From Cherax quadricarinatus (taxonomy: Eukaryota > Arthropoda > Malacostraca > Decapoda > Parastacidae): a DNA stretch of 64,000 nucleotides. Position numbers and translations under genes: made by a program. A model generated the notes under the pieces. It was not told where the DNA came from, searched no databases, and worked only from the letters and a program-made list of their open reading frames with translations. Shown one piece after another: positions 1 to 11,080 of this stretch; the first letter of the stretch is position 1; each line of letters starts with the position of its first letter. The stretch is taken from positions 1 to 64,000 of the forward strand of contig NW_027196908.1 of the NCBI RefSeq assembly GCF_038502225.1, written 5' to 3'.

Positions 1-455
1 ATGCCAGTTTCAAAATAGGGTCCAGAATAGACAATGCAGACATTCCTGGCACTAAAATAACATTTTCTCTGTTCATTAGTCATGGCTCCAGGCCCCTCTT
101 ATATTATTACTCTTGCTTACCATTTGGAATTTTTATTCACACAAAAAAATAGAAGATTTACTATTATGCAGACTACTGCATTATTGTAATAATTGTATAA
201 ATAATGTCAACCCATTCTTGACTGCATATTGGAATTTGGACTGGCAGGCGGACAGGTATTGGACGGTGACGTCATTTGTTTACTCGAGCATCGCTAAAGA
301 ATAGAACTTTTCTGCTACTGTGAGCGCAATTTCAAGGTACTTTTCGTCATGAAAGCAATCAAAATCATATCTATTTCTGTAATATATCTTCCATTCTATC
401 AAATGAGACCAAAAAAACTAGAGTATAACCATAAAAACCATACAAAAATATACCG
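1..455 (-). mobile_element. Diverged fragment of piggyBac-like MITE family P1
   Basis: The sequence follows the inner part of the complete P1 copy at 28617-29691 in the same orientation: the block around 'tccagaat..acaatg..ggcattcctggcac', the 'gaagatttac' block and the block 'caaaatcat..tctatttctgtaatat'. No terminal inverted repeat remains at either side, so the copy is broken and old. No gene is visible in it. Confidence 0.6.
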
Positions 456-555
456 CTAAGCGGCCGCTAATGGCTGAGAAGTGAACTCCGCTATTTATGG
501 TCTGATTTCTTTCATTTTTAGTTTACATTAAGAAGTATCTTTCCATCATATATTG

Positions 556-700
556 CCCAAGTTTCAATAAGATAACCCAACAAACAAATGAGAAAATAAC
601 CCAGGTACTCATTTACTGATGGGTGAACATAGACAACAGGTGTAAAGAAACATGCCCAATGTTTCTACCCTGGCTGGGAATCGAATATTTACCAAAAATC
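556..700 (-). mobile_element. tRNA-derived SINE fragment (family S1)
   Basis: Shows the S1 body 'gataaccca', 'ggtactcatttactg', 'gggtgaaca', 'acaacaggtgtaa', ending in 'gggaatcgaat', the reverse complement of a tRNA B-box. It matches the better copy at 43488-43797 in order and orientation. Truncated, non-coding. Confidence 0.6.
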
Positions 701-736
701 ATATATGGCTAACCCCAGCCAGGTACTAGAAATAAG

Positions 737-830
737 CCACATTGTCTGACTTTTTTGGGTTATCTTAGGTTCTCTACACATATGCTGCTATGTGTGGTAA
801 TCTACATAGAGAAAATAGCTTTTTTGTTTC
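737..830 (+). repeat. Dispersed repeat R2, partial
   Basis: Contains 'ttgtctgacttttttgggtt' followed by 'ggttctctacacatatgctg', a block that recurs at 12614-12731, 12966-13035, 15068-15126 and, inverted, at 53243-53362. It behaves like the 3' part of an interspersed retroelement. The family is unnamed here. Confidence 0.5.
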
Positions 831-1048
831 AGGTTTATGGTGCAGTAGAAGTGTATATCACATTTAGTCCTGTGCTACACTCCGTTTTCTCTAATATAAG
901 CCACCAAGACAGGGATAGGAGAATGGTATCTGTATACCGTATCCTCTTCATACCTCCGGCGAACTGCTCAGTATTATGCCAAATATTATTCATTCTGGAG
1001 TATTTAACATGTTTTATGTTATTTATATTGTTTCTTATGTCATATTAG

Positions 1049-2100
1049 ATCAGTTGTGATAGGTAATAAGCTGTAGTGTTGATATTAGCGTAATAAAGCA
1101 TATTCTCCTGCATCACGAGACTGAGCTCATGACAACCAACAGTGGCTTCAAAGCCACCTTATCTTTAACGTATAATGTACTGTGTCGGTGCTCTACACAA
1201 CGAAAAGCATTTCTTTTATTCATTGGAACCATGGCTAGGGCTAAAAGTAAGCAGGTTATAACAATAAATGGAGAAAAAGAAATTAGAATGACTTATGCAG
1301 CAAGTAGGGCCACCAAACAGTACCAGTAGGTTGGTGTGGCGACCCTGGAAACTTGAAATTATGCTAGCCGAAGTTAGTGCCGAATAACTGAATGAACCAA
1401 ATAACTGATTGCCGGATTTGCGATAGCGGACCTGTACTATTTGCAAAGACATAAATAAATAAATAAATAAATAAATAAATTGCTTGGCTGATTTAAGATA
1501 GGGCAATTAAAATAGTGTATCTAAACAAACACAGCAAGTTCCTTCCTAATGCAGATTCGTCCAACACACATATGAACCAGGCTGGGAGGGTGGTGGGGAT
1601 GGCGGGGGATGGTAGTAGGTCTCCCCTGTTGACTCAATGGTGTGACCCACAGCCCATCCCGCCCCACAGGCAACCACACACTCAAAATTTTTTCCCCTCC
1701 AGTAACTGTGTTAAATTAATTTTACGAATAAACAAAAATATGCCATAATTCTTCAATCATGCTATAACCAAAACATGCCAGATAAAACCGTGTTAAACGA
1801 CAGGCTACTGTATAAATAGCATAAAAAACTGTTTATGTTATACATGTTAATTAAGCAGAAGAGAAATACAATAAGGTACAGTATAAAGTGTAGGTTTCTC
1901 TCATTTTATGCAGATTCGCATTGTGCAAATTTACTATGAAGTGATGGTCTATTTTCGATGGTAATTCCATATATGTAATTTATGTTGCCGTACGTGATTT
2001 GCACAGTTCACAAAGCTAACTGAAAATTTATATTGTACAAAATTTAGTGTTTGTGATCTGAATGAGCCTAGTACAGATGACAGGAGCCCAGAACACACCT
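1049..2100. other. Gene-free stretch with an (AAAT)n microsatellite
   Basis: AT-rich non-coding DNA. An (AAAT) tract lies at 1450-1481 and could be the tail of an unrecognised retroelement. Short ORFs such as 1231-1329 have no splice context or recognisable domain. Confidence 0.5.
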
Positions 2101-2102
2101 AC

Positions 2103-2806
2103 ATAAGAACATAAGAAAGAAGGAACATAGCAACAGGTCTACTGACCCATGCGGAGCAGGTCCATCCTCCCCGGATTAGCCCAATGACCCACCCAGTCTG
2201 GTCACCTCCACTCAAGGAAGGTGCACAGCACCAGACCTAGCACCACAAGCTAGTCAGGTCCAACTCACACCCACCCACACCAACTCATGTATTTATCTAA
2301 CCTATTTTTAAAACTACACAATGTTTTAGCCTGAATAACTGTACTTGGGAGTTTGTTCCACTCATCCACAACTCTATTACCAAACCAGTGCTTTCCTATA
2401 TCCTTCCCGAATCTGAATTTTTCCAACTTGAAACCATTGCTGCGAGTCCTGTCTTGGCTGGAAATTTTCAGCACGCTATTTACATCCCCTTTATTTATTC
2501 CTCTTTTCCATTTATGCACCTCGATCATATTCCCCATAATTCTACGCCTTTCAAGAGAGTGCAGATTCAGGGTCTATCCTCATAGGGAAGATTTCTGATA
2601 CATGGGATCATCTTTGTCATCCTCCTCTGTACGTTTTCCAGAGCATTTATATCCATTCTGTAATACGGTGATCAGAACTGAGCAGCATAGTCTAAATGAG
2701 GCCTAACCAACGATATATAGAGTTGAAGAACAACCTGAGGAATTCTATTATATATACTTCTAGATATGAAGCCAAGAATTCTGCTAGCTTTATTGCAAAC
2801 ACTAAC
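2103..2806 (-). pseudogene. 3' fragment of CR1-like LINE (reverse transcriptase C-terminus)
   Basis: On the minus strand, positions 2537-2265 encode the C-terminal part of the same protein that is better preserved at 53965-55140. Shared blocks include 'INKGDVNSVLK', 'RSNGFKLEKFRF' and 'KHWFGNRVVDEWNK'. The 3' end shows the (TTCTTATG)-type tail, read here as 'cataagaacataagaaagaa' at 2103. The RT catalytic core is absent, so the copy is 5'-truncated. It ends where the RTE LINE begins at 2814, which suggests the RTE element landed in or next to it. Confidence 0.8.
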
Positions 2807-2813
2807 CTACTAT

Positions 2814-5800
2814 AGGTAGTAGGTTGGTAGACAGCAACCACCCAGGGAAGTACTACCGTCCTGCCAGATGACTGTGAAACAAAAACCTGTAACTGTTTTG
2901 CATGATGGTAGGATTGCTGGTTTCTTTTTCTGTCTCATAAACACGCTAGATAACAGGGATATCTTCCTACTCCTACTTACACTTTGGTCACACTTCACAG
3001 ACACGCACATGCATATATATATGTACATACATCTAGGTTTTTCTCCTTTTTCTAAATAGCTCTTGTTCTTTTTTATTTCTTCTATTGTCCATGGGGAAGT
3101 GGAAAAGAATCTTTCCTCCGTAAGCCATGCGTGTCGTATGAGGCGACTAAAATGCCGGGAGCAATGGGCTAGTAACCCCTTCTCCTGTATACATTTACTA
3201 AAAAAGAGAAGAAGAAAAACTTTATAAAACTGGGATGCTTAAATGTGCGTGGATGTAGTGCGGATGACAAGAAACAGATGATTGCTGATGTTATGAATGA
3301 AAAGAAGTTGGATGTCCTGGCTCTAAGCGAAACAAAGCTGAAGGGGGTAGGAGAGTTTCAGTGGGGGGAAATAAATGGGATTAAATCTGGAGTATCTGAG
3401 AGAGTTAGAGCAAAGGAAGGGGTAGCAGTAATGTTAAATGATCAGTTATGGATGGAGAAAAGAGAATATGAATGTGTAAATTCAAGAATTATGTGGATTA
3501 AAGTAAAGGTTGGATGCGAAAAGTGGGTCATAATAAGTGTGTATGCACCTGGAGAAGAGAGGAATGTAGAGGAGAGAGATTTTGGGAGATGTTAAGTGAA
3601 TGCATAGGAGCCTTTGAACCAAGTGAGAGAGTAATTGTGGTAGGGGACCTGAATGCTAAAGTAGGAGAAACTTTTAGAGAGGGTGTGGTAGGTAAGTTTG
3701 GGGTGCCAGGTGTAAATGATAATGGGAGCCCTTTGATTGAACTTTGTATAGAAAGGGGTTTAGTTATAGGTAATACATATTTTAAGAAAAAGAGGATAAA
3801 TAAGTATACACGATATGATGTAGGGCGAAATGACAGTAGTTTGTTGGATTATGTATTGGTAGATAAAAGACTGTTGAGTAGACTTCAGGATGTACATGTT
3901 TATAGAGGGGCCACAGATATATCAGATCACTTTCTAGTTGTAGCTACACTGAGAGTAAAAGGTAGATGGGATACAAGGAGAATAGAAGCATCAGGGAAGA
4001 GAGAGGTGAAGGTTTATAAACTAAAAGAGGAGGCAGTTAGGGTAAGATATAAACAGCTATTGGAGGATAGATGGGCTAATGAGAGCATAGGCAATGGGGT
4101 CAAAGAGGTATGGGGTAGGTTTAAAAATGTAGTGTTAGAGTGTTCAGCAGAAGTTTGTGGTTACAGGAAAGTGGGTGCAGGAGGGAAGAGGAGTGATTGG
4201 TGGAATGATGATGTAAAGAGAGTAGTAAGGGAGAAAAAGTTAGCATATGAGAAGTTTTTACAAAGTAGAAGTGATGCAAGGAGGGAAGAGTATATGGAGA
4301 AAAAGGGAGAGGTTAAGAGAGTGGTGAAGCAATGTAAAAAGAGAGCAAATGAGAGAGTGGGTGAGATGTTATCAACAAATTTTGTTGAAAATAAGAAAAA
4401 GTTTTGGAGTGAGATTAACAAGTTAAGAAAGCCTAGAGAACAAATGGATTTGTCAGTTAAAAATAGGAGAGGAGAGTTATTAAATGGAGAGTTAGAGGTA
4501 TTGGGAAGATGGAGGGAATATTTTGAGGAATTGTTAAATGTTGATGAAGATAGGGAAGCTGTGATTTCATGTATAGGGCAAGGAGGAATAACATCTTGTA
4601 GGAGTGAGGAAGAGCCAGTTGTGAGTGTGGGGGAAGTTCGTGAGGCAGTAGGTAAAATGAAAGGGGGTAAGGCAGCCGGGATTGATGGGATAAAGATAGA
4701 AATGTTAAAAGCAGGTGGGGATATAGTTTTGGAGTGGTTGGTGCAATTATTTAATAAATGTATGGAAGAGGGTAAGGTACCTAGGGATTGGCAGAGAGCA
4801 TGCATAGTTCCTTTGTATAAAGGCAAAGGGGATAAAAGAGAGTGCAAAAATTATAGGGGGATAAGTCTGTTGAGTGTACCTGGTAAAGTGTATGGTAGAG
4901 TTATAATTGAAAGAATTAAGAGTAAGACGGAGAATAGGATAGCAGATGAACAAGGAGGCTTTAGGAAAGGTAGGGGATGTGTGGACCAGGTGTTTACAGT
5001 GAAACATATAAGTGAACAGTATTTAGATAAGGCTAGAGAGGTTTTTGTGGCATTTATGGATTTGGAAAAGGCGTATGACAGGGTGGATAGGGGGGCAATG
5101 TGGCAGATGTTGCAAGTGTATGGTGTAGGAGGTAGGTTACTGAAAGCAGTGAAGAGTTTTTACGAGGATAGTGAGGCTCAAGTTAGAGTATGTAGGAAAG
5201 AGGGAAATTTTTTCCCAGTAAAAGTAGGCCTTAGACAAGGATGTGTGATGTCACCGTGGTTGTTTAATATATTTATAGATGGGGTTGTAAGAGAAGTAAA
5301 TGTGAGGGTCTTGGCAAGAGGCGTGGAGTTAAAAGATAAAGAATCACACACAAAGTGGGAGTTGTCACAGCTGCTCTTTGCTGATGACACTGTGCTCTTG
5401 GGAGATTCTGAAGAGAAGCTGCAGAGATTGGTGGATGAATTTGGTAGGGTGTGTAAAAGAAGAAAATTAAACGTGAATACAGGAAAGAGTAAGGTTATGA
5501 GGATAACAAAAAGATTAGGTGATGAAAGATTGAATATCAGATTGGAGGGAGAGAGTATGGAGGAGGTGAACGTATTCAGATATTTGGGAGTGGACGTGTC
5601 AGCGGATGGGTCTATGAAAGATGAGGTGAATCATAGAATTGATGAGGGAAAAAGAGTGAGTGGTGCACTTAGGAGTCTGTGGAGACAAAGAACTTTGTCC
5701 TTGGAGGCAAAGAGGGGAATGTATGAGAGTATAGTTTTACCAACGCTCTTATATGGGTGTGAAGCGTGGGTGATGAATGTTGCAGCGAGGAAAAGGCTGG

Positions 5801-6406
5801 AGGCAGTGGAGATGTCATGTCTGAGGGCAATGTGTGGTGTGAATATAATGCAGAGAATTCGTAGTTTGGAAGTTAGGAGGAGGTGCGGGATTACCAAAAC
5901 TGTTGTCCAGAGGGCTGAGGAAGGGTTGTTGAGGTGGTTCGGACATGTAGAGAGAATGGAGCGAAACAGAATGACTTCAAGAGTGTATCATTCTGTAGTG
6001 GAAGGAAGGCGGGGTAGGGGTCGGCCTAGGAAGGGTTGGAGGGAGGGGGTAAAGGAGGTTTTGTGTGCGAGGGGCTTGGACTTCCAGCAGGCATGCGTGA
6101 GCGTGTTTGATAGGAGTGAATGGAGACAAATGGTTTTTAATACTTGACGTGCTGTTGGAGTGTGAGCAAAGTAACATTTATGAAGGGATTCAGGGAAACC
6201 GGCAGGCCGGACTTGAGTCCTGGAGATGGGAAGTACAGTGCCTGCACTCTGAAGGAGGGGTGTTAATGTTGCAGTTTAAAAACTGTAGTGTAAAGCACCC
6301 TTCTGGCAAGACAGTGATGGAGTGAATGATGGTGAAAGTTTTTCTTTTTCGGGCCACCCTGCCTTGGTGGGAATCGGCCAGTGTGATAATAAAATAAAAT
6401 AATAAA
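2814..6406 (+). mobile_element. RTE-like LINE, nearly full length (copy L-a)
   Basis: Starts with 'aggtagtaggttggtagac', the same 5' end as copies at 19349 (minus) and 13156. A 5' leader of about 430 bp is followed by one long ORF (frameshifted) and a 3' UTR with the conserved block 'gccaccctgccttggtggga'. It ends in an A/T-rich tail of AATAAAATAAAATAATAA type (6385-6406). Short simple-repeat tails and a single ORF with an N-terminal endonuclease are usual for the RTE clade; the clade call rests on protein character and was not tested by a tree. Confidence 0.85.
3245..6147 (+). pseudogene. RTE-like endonuclease-reverse transcriptase, one frameshift
   Basis: Encodes an apurinic-type endonuclease (ALSETK, VVGDLNAKVG, SLLDYVL, ISDHF) in the first 230 residues. 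The reverse transcriptase follows from about residue 474 (AAGIDGIKIEMLK, YRGISLL, FRKGRG, FMDLEKAYDRVD, GLRQGCVMSPWLFN, FADDT near residue 711). The C-terminus is basic (RGRGRPRKGW). The product would nick target DNA and copy the element RNA. Compared with the intact copy at 16011-18917, two bases are missing in a GA run near 3586, so the frame moves from 3245-3595 to 3514-6147. The reading frame is open upstream of 3245 to a stop near 3174 but has no ATG there; 3245 is a GTG. Otherwise the ORF is intact, which suggests recent insertion. Confidence 0.88.
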
Positions 6407-7684
6407 TCTGGAGTATCTGAGAGAGTTAGAGCAAAGGAAGGGGTAGCAGTAATGTTGAAGGATCAGTTATGGAAGGAGAAAAGAGAATATGAATGAGTAA
6501 ATTCAAGAATTATGTGGATTAAAGTAAAGGTTGGATGCGAAAAGTGGGTCATAATAAGTGTGTATGCACCTGGAGAAGAGAGGAATGTAGAGGAGAGAGA
6601 TTTTGGGAGATGTTAAGTGAATGTATAGGAGCCTTTGAACCAAGTGAGAGAGTAACTGTGGTAGGAGATCTGAATGCTAAAGTAGGAGAAACTTTTAGAG
6701 AGGGCGTGGTAGGTAAGTTTGGGGTGCCAGGTGTAAATGATAATGGGAGCCCTTTGATTGAACTTTGTATAGAAAGGGGTTTAGTTATATGTAATACATA
6801 TTTTAAGAAAAAGAGGATAAATAAGTATACAAGATATGATGTAGGGCGAAATGACAGTAGTTTGTTGGATTATGTATTGGTAGATAAAAGACTGTTGAGT
6901 AGACTTCAGGATGTACATGTTTATAGAGGGGCCACAGATATATCAGATCACTTTCTAGTTGTAGCTACACTGAGAGTAAAAGGTAGATGGGATACAAGGA
7001 GAATAGAAGTATCAGGGAAGAGAGAGGTGAAGGTTTATAAACTAAAAGAGGAGGCAGTTAGGGTAAGATATAAACAGCTATTGGAGGATAGATGGGCTAA
7101 TGAGAGCATAGGCAATGGGGTCGAAGAGGTATGGGGCAGGTTTAAAAATGTAGTGTTAGAGTGTTCAGCAGAAGTTTGTGGTTACAGGAAAGTGGGTGCG
7201 GGAGGGAAGAGGAGTGATTGGTAGAATGATGATGTAAAGAGAGTAGTAAGGGAGAAAAAGTTAGCATATGAGAAGTTTTTACAAAGTAGAAGTGATGCAA
7301 GGAGGGAAGAGTATATGGAGAAAAAGAGAGAGGTTAAGAGAGTGGTGAAGCAATGTAAAAAGAGAGCAAATGAGAGAGTGGGTGAGATGTTATCAACAAA
7401 TTTTGTTGAAAATAAGAAAAAGTTTTGGAGTGAGATTAACAAGTTAAGAAAGCCTAGAGAACAAATGGATTTGTCAGTTAAAAATAGGAGAGGAGAGTTA
7501 TTAAATGGAGAGTTAGAGGTATTGGGAAGATGGAGGGAATATTTTGAGGAATTGTTAAATGTTGATGAAGATAGGGAAGCCGTGATTTCGTGTCTAGGGC
7601 AAGGAGGAATAACATCTTGTAGGAGTAAGGAAGAGCCAGCTGTGAGTGTGGGGGAAGTTCGTGAGGCAGTAGGTAAAATGAAAG
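6407..7684 (+). pseudogene. Truncated second RTE LINE copy (L-b), joined to L-a tail
   Basis: Begins at the sequence equivalent to about 3386 of L-a, directly after the L-a 3' tail. It runs through the endonuclease and the start of the RT domain and stops in the equivalent of about 4660. Disabling changes include a TGA near 6495, a TAG at 7222-7224 (TGG in L-a), and the same 2-bp GA deletion as L-a. The right end is replaced by a tRNA-SINE. Confidence 0.85.
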
Positions 7685-8000
7685 GAGACTCTCTGATCGC
7701 GGGTTCTATCCCCGTCCTTGGTATGGTTTGTTTGCAATCGTGTCATTACGATTTCGTGAGTCATGTTGACGGCTTTGAGGGGACTTGAGCTAGAGTTCGT
7801 CACAGCCACGCCAGCTGGAGATTCGTCTGTAGGAACTTGCATTTGTGGTCACAGTGGTACCTATGCTAACCTTCCTATGGAGTAGAAATATACCTAGTTG
7901 GATGAATCTTATTGTGGCTAACTTGTCCAGTGGCTAACGTTGCGGTCTGGAGTTTTGAGACTCTCTGATTGCGGGTTCTATCCCCATCTGTGGTATGGTT
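7685..8000 (+). mobile_element. tRNA-derived SINE S2, tandem form
   Basis: A tRNA-like 3' half with a B-box (gggttctatcc) occurs at 7685 and again at 7957, exactly 272 bases apart, separated by a unique body containing 'gattcgtctgtaggaacttg'. The same 272-bp period is found in the minus-strand copy at 57517-57937. The left unit is truncated at its junction with the LINE. Non-coding; tRNA-like parts would supply a polymerase III promoter in an intact copy. Confidence 0.7.
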
Positions 8001-8817
8001 TAAATGCTCTGATTATTGAAATTCACACTATTTGAATTACATGTAATTTTTGCACACAATCGGAAGAGTTTGTGGGAAGAAAAACCAGCATTAATTATAT
8101 TTGCACTATATTAAAATTTTGCACTATTTGAACTTGCAGTAATCGAGCCCTAACTGTGTACATATATAAGACAATTTTATAGAGAGTAGGCCAAGTTTGT
8201 ACTTTTTCACAGTCACAGTAAAAGACAAGCTCCAAATATTTATGTAATTACAGTTCAATATCACATAAATAATCTTTATACAGTAGACCTTTGATTAAGA
8301 TGGTAGTTATGTTCCTGAAAAATGCAGTGCTAGACGAATCCGTGTTAAAGGAACTGAAGAACTAATGGGAAAAGTAGGGTTATATTTACTGGGACCCAAA
8401 AAAAAAAGCCAAACAACTTTTTTTTAGGTCTCCAAATCCTACACAAATAAAAATGATAATGCAATTGTTGTTCATTGTCATTATGTATTCTTTTCTGCTG
8501 TTTAAGGCTACAAATGCAACAGAAATAATATTTATTACCTTAGCCCTTTACTGTACAAACGTAGAAAGCGTTCTTACCGCTAGCACTCCAAAACGTAGAT
8601 CGTTTTGTTTTTCCTGCCTCCAAATTTCGTACAACTGGCCTGAAATGCCTAGTCAGTATAGAATGGATCTTAATACTCGGTGTACACAGTATTAAAAAAA
8701 TCTGGGACCACTTAGTACCTTGTGGAAGCATCAGTTCAACTGAGTGCCAGATAGAGCAAACAGCATGTCAAACACCAGAGATTCACTGATGTCATATCAT
8801 ATTAACACTCTGCTTTT
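8001..8817. other. Gene-free stretch with possible old transposon ends
   Basis: 'cagtagacctttgattaaga' at 8281 resembles a decayed Tigger end, and 'ttagccctttactgtacaaa' near 8533 resembles a piggyBac-like end. No partner ends are clear. Nothing else recognisable. Confidence 0.35.
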
Positions 8818-8968
8818 AAGAGGAAAGTGAAGTTGATCCTGAGTTTAGTGGCTCTGAGATGGATGTGGCCACAAGTGCAACATATGTGCAACATCCTTTC
8901 AATTTTGATACTGCTGGTACTGTCATCCTGCCAGAACGTCCTATAACCTATGCCCTAAGTAGAGAGAA
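8818..8968 (+). pseudogene. Acidic ORF fragment, possibly transposase N-terminus
   Basis: One frame reads SEVDPEFSGSEMDVATSATY and continues to SREKQ before the RTE 3' UTR fragment begins. An acidic start of this type is common in piggyBac-family transposases, and a piggyBac-like terminus may lie near 8533. The link is inference; it could also be chance or a decayed host exon. Confidence 0.25.
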
Positions 8969-8970
8969 AC

Positions 8971-9125
8971 AAGGAGGGGTGTTAATGTTGCAGTTTAAAA
9001 ACTGTAGTGTAAAGCACCCTTCTGGCAAGACAGTGATGGAGTGAATGATGGTGAAAGTTTTTCTTTTTCGGGCCACCCTGCCTTGGTGGGAATCGGCCAG
9101 TGTGATAATAAAATAAAATAATAAA
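8971..9125 (+). mobile_element. RTE LINE 3' UTR fragment
   Basis: Near-identical to 6252-6406, including 'gttgcagtttaaaaactgta', the 'gccaccctgccttggtggga' block and the A/T tail. Extreme 5' truncation, as expected for aborted target-primed reverse transcription. Confidence 0.85.
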
Positions 9126-9298
9126 AATTATAATACGTGTTTGGCAGGCCAGCTGGCTGGGTGGCCAACTGGGTAAGAGAATGTAGATCTACTTTTGTAC
9201 AGTTAACAGGTTAAATTGTGGTTCCTGGTGTTTGTCGATGATTGTGAAAGAGGGAGTGGAGAGGCATGTTGAGGCCCATCTAGGCTGAGGTGGATGGT

Positions 9299-9665
9299 AG
9301 TCCAGTCAGTAAGTCAGGCCAGTCAAGTCAGGCCAGTCAAGTTTGTACAGTCATTCAAGTCAGTCAAGTCATTCAGTAAATCAGTTAAGTCAGTCAGTCA
9401 AGTTAATAAGCCATCAGTAAGTTAGTCAAGTCAGTAAATCAGTCAAGTAGTAAGCAGTCAGTGTATCAATCAAGTCATTCAGTAAATCAGGTCAGTCATT
9501 AAGTAAATCAGTCAAGTCATTCAGAAAATCAGGTTAGTCAGTAAGTCAGTCATTCAGTAAATCAGTCAAGTCAGCAAATCAGGTCAGTCATAAATCAGGT
9601 CAGTCAGTCAGCCATTCAGTAAATCAACCAAGTCAGTAGGTCAGTCAAGTCAGTAAATCAGACAA
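9299..9665 (+). repeat. Degenerate GTCA-rich tandem repeat
   Basis: Built from shuffled units of the kind CAGTCAAGTCA and CAGTAAATCAG with no fixed period. About 365 bases, non-coding, no link to flanking genes seen. Confidence 0.8.
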
Positions 9666-9855
9666 CAGCCTGGGTTATTCATTGCACAAGCCCATATATT
9701 TTCTTCACTCTTTTTAATCATATGAACCAATGCTTCATTAAGGCCATAAGCTCTCACCATATCCACCACACATGCACCACATTTAAGCTTATCTAATATC
9801 TCAATTTTCCTCATAACCCCAACACTTGAACTTTTTTTCACTTTGTCTTGCCACT
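9655..9855 (-). pseudogene. CENP-B/Tigger-type helix-turn-helix fragment
   Basis: Minus-strand frame reads MRKIEILDKLKCGACVVDMV then RAYGLNEALVHMIKKSEENI, the pattern of the N-terminal DNA-binding helix-turn-helix of Tigger and CENP-B-like transposases. The frame has a TGA just upstream and stops soon after the domain; no DDE part is present. It belongs to a Tigger family different from those at 13-35 kb, which begin MGPKKASSANP. Confidence 0.55.
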
Positions 9856-10242
9856 CCCTGCATCACTCGTATGCCTCCTGGGTGCTATGGTTCCTTGGCA
9901 GATGCAATGTATTGTAATGCAAAGACCAAAACCCGATTCATAGACAGTGCTGGGTACTGTACTGGACGTGTATGTACAGAGCACTGGTACGGAGGTAGCA
10001 GGGTAGGAAACTAAGGCCTCCCCCGTAAAAGATAATGGCCTCACCCACAGGCAGACTGCCTAGTGTTCATTACACAAGGGAAAATCCCAGCTGTCCCCTA
10101 TCGTGAAGCAAACTGTTTAAATTGAATTTTACCAAGTGTAAAATGAAAATATGCCATAATTTGACAAGTGTAATGGAGAAAACATTTTGAAGGAAACTGT
10201 CTTAATCGATGGTCTACTGTATTTATAAAAAAAAAAACTTAC

Positions 10243-10401
10243 CTCCTGTGTGTCTTTGTTGACTGTGATGACATCTCCTTCAGCTGTGACCACACAGATT
10301 GAATTGCTGGCTGTGATAACATCAGTTTCAACAATGTTTGTTGTATGGATGTCAAAATCTCCCCAGACAACACCACTGAAGGAAACATCACCAGCATCGC
10401 C
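10243..10401 (-). CDS. Probable host exon, beta-propeller-like protein
   Basis: Minus-strand exon of 159 bases (53 codons). It is bounded by an acceptor TTTTGCAG on the right (10402-10409) and a donor GTAAGT on the left (10237-10242), with phase 0 at both ends. It reads GDAGDVSFSGVVWGDFDIHT, then TNIVETDVITASNSICVVTA, then EGDVITVNKDTQE. The pattern of short hydrophobic strands ending in polar turns resembles beta-propeller blades (WD40/PQQ type). I do not recognise the protein. The phase matches the exon at 20964-21117, so both may belong to one gene. The sequence shows no transposon motif. Confidence 0.55.
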
Positions 10402-10409
10402 CTGCAAAA

Positions 10410-11076
10410 CAAAACTAGTCAGACTGCTTGCTTCATACACTTGCTAACCCCATTTTTCCCTATTTTGCAGGGAGAGAATGAAGGTTCAGAATGGGTTGGA
10501 CAAATATATGAGTGGGAGTGGCTGGATGTGAGTGGGATTTGCCAACTATCAACCAGTACTAGTGCAGCACTCCTCCATTCTTAGTTACAGAATTCCATAT
10601 AAATAGATACAATCACACATTTTGTTACATGAAAAAAAAAAACTCACATCAGTTGACTGTCAGGAAGCATAATTATAAAACATCAGTGTAGACAAGTGAA
10701 AAAAAATACTGTGCAAGGAAACCTCTTTAATTTGCTATAAGTAAGGCTTCATGCTTACTCAATTGTAGAAAATAAAAATAAAAAATATAGGAAAAATAGT
10801 ATTTACCATAAAATGGCATCATCCAAGGGCAATTTGCCCTTCAAACATGATTGTAATAGTTGTATACACTGCAGTTTGTGTATTTCTACCCTGCATATGG
10901 AATTTTGAAACTTAATTATTTGCTAATAGGACAGGTTAAGTTTAGGTTAACTAATAAATTTGTTTACATATAGTTAACTTAAATTGCCAGCCAACAAAAT
11001 AACAAACAGTTTGCACATGTCTGGCAGTGCGGGGCAGTGTTGTGCATTAGGGCACTGATATACCCATTCGTCCTGA
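10410..11076. other. Likely intron, no feature seen
   Basis: AT-rich DNA with short homopolymers, no conserved ORF and no recognised repeat. If the two exons are one gene, this is the 3' part of the intron between them. Confidence 0.4.
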
Positions 11077-11080
11077 TTAA

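Noticed and set aside
1129..1329. 66-codon ORF ending KEIRMTYAASRATKQYQ
   Set aside because: No recognisable domain, splice site or repeat in the window; too short to support.
4161..4847. 228-codon minus-strand ORF opposite the LINE (also 17311-17997 plus)
   Set aside because: Antisense shadow of the RTE ORF, conserved only because the LINE copies are alike.
8281..10222. A Tigger element spanning 'cagtagacctttgattaaga' to 'atcgatggtctactgta'
   Set aside because: The ends could pair, but the interior contains unrelated repeats and the putative flanks are not clear; left as possible isolated ends.
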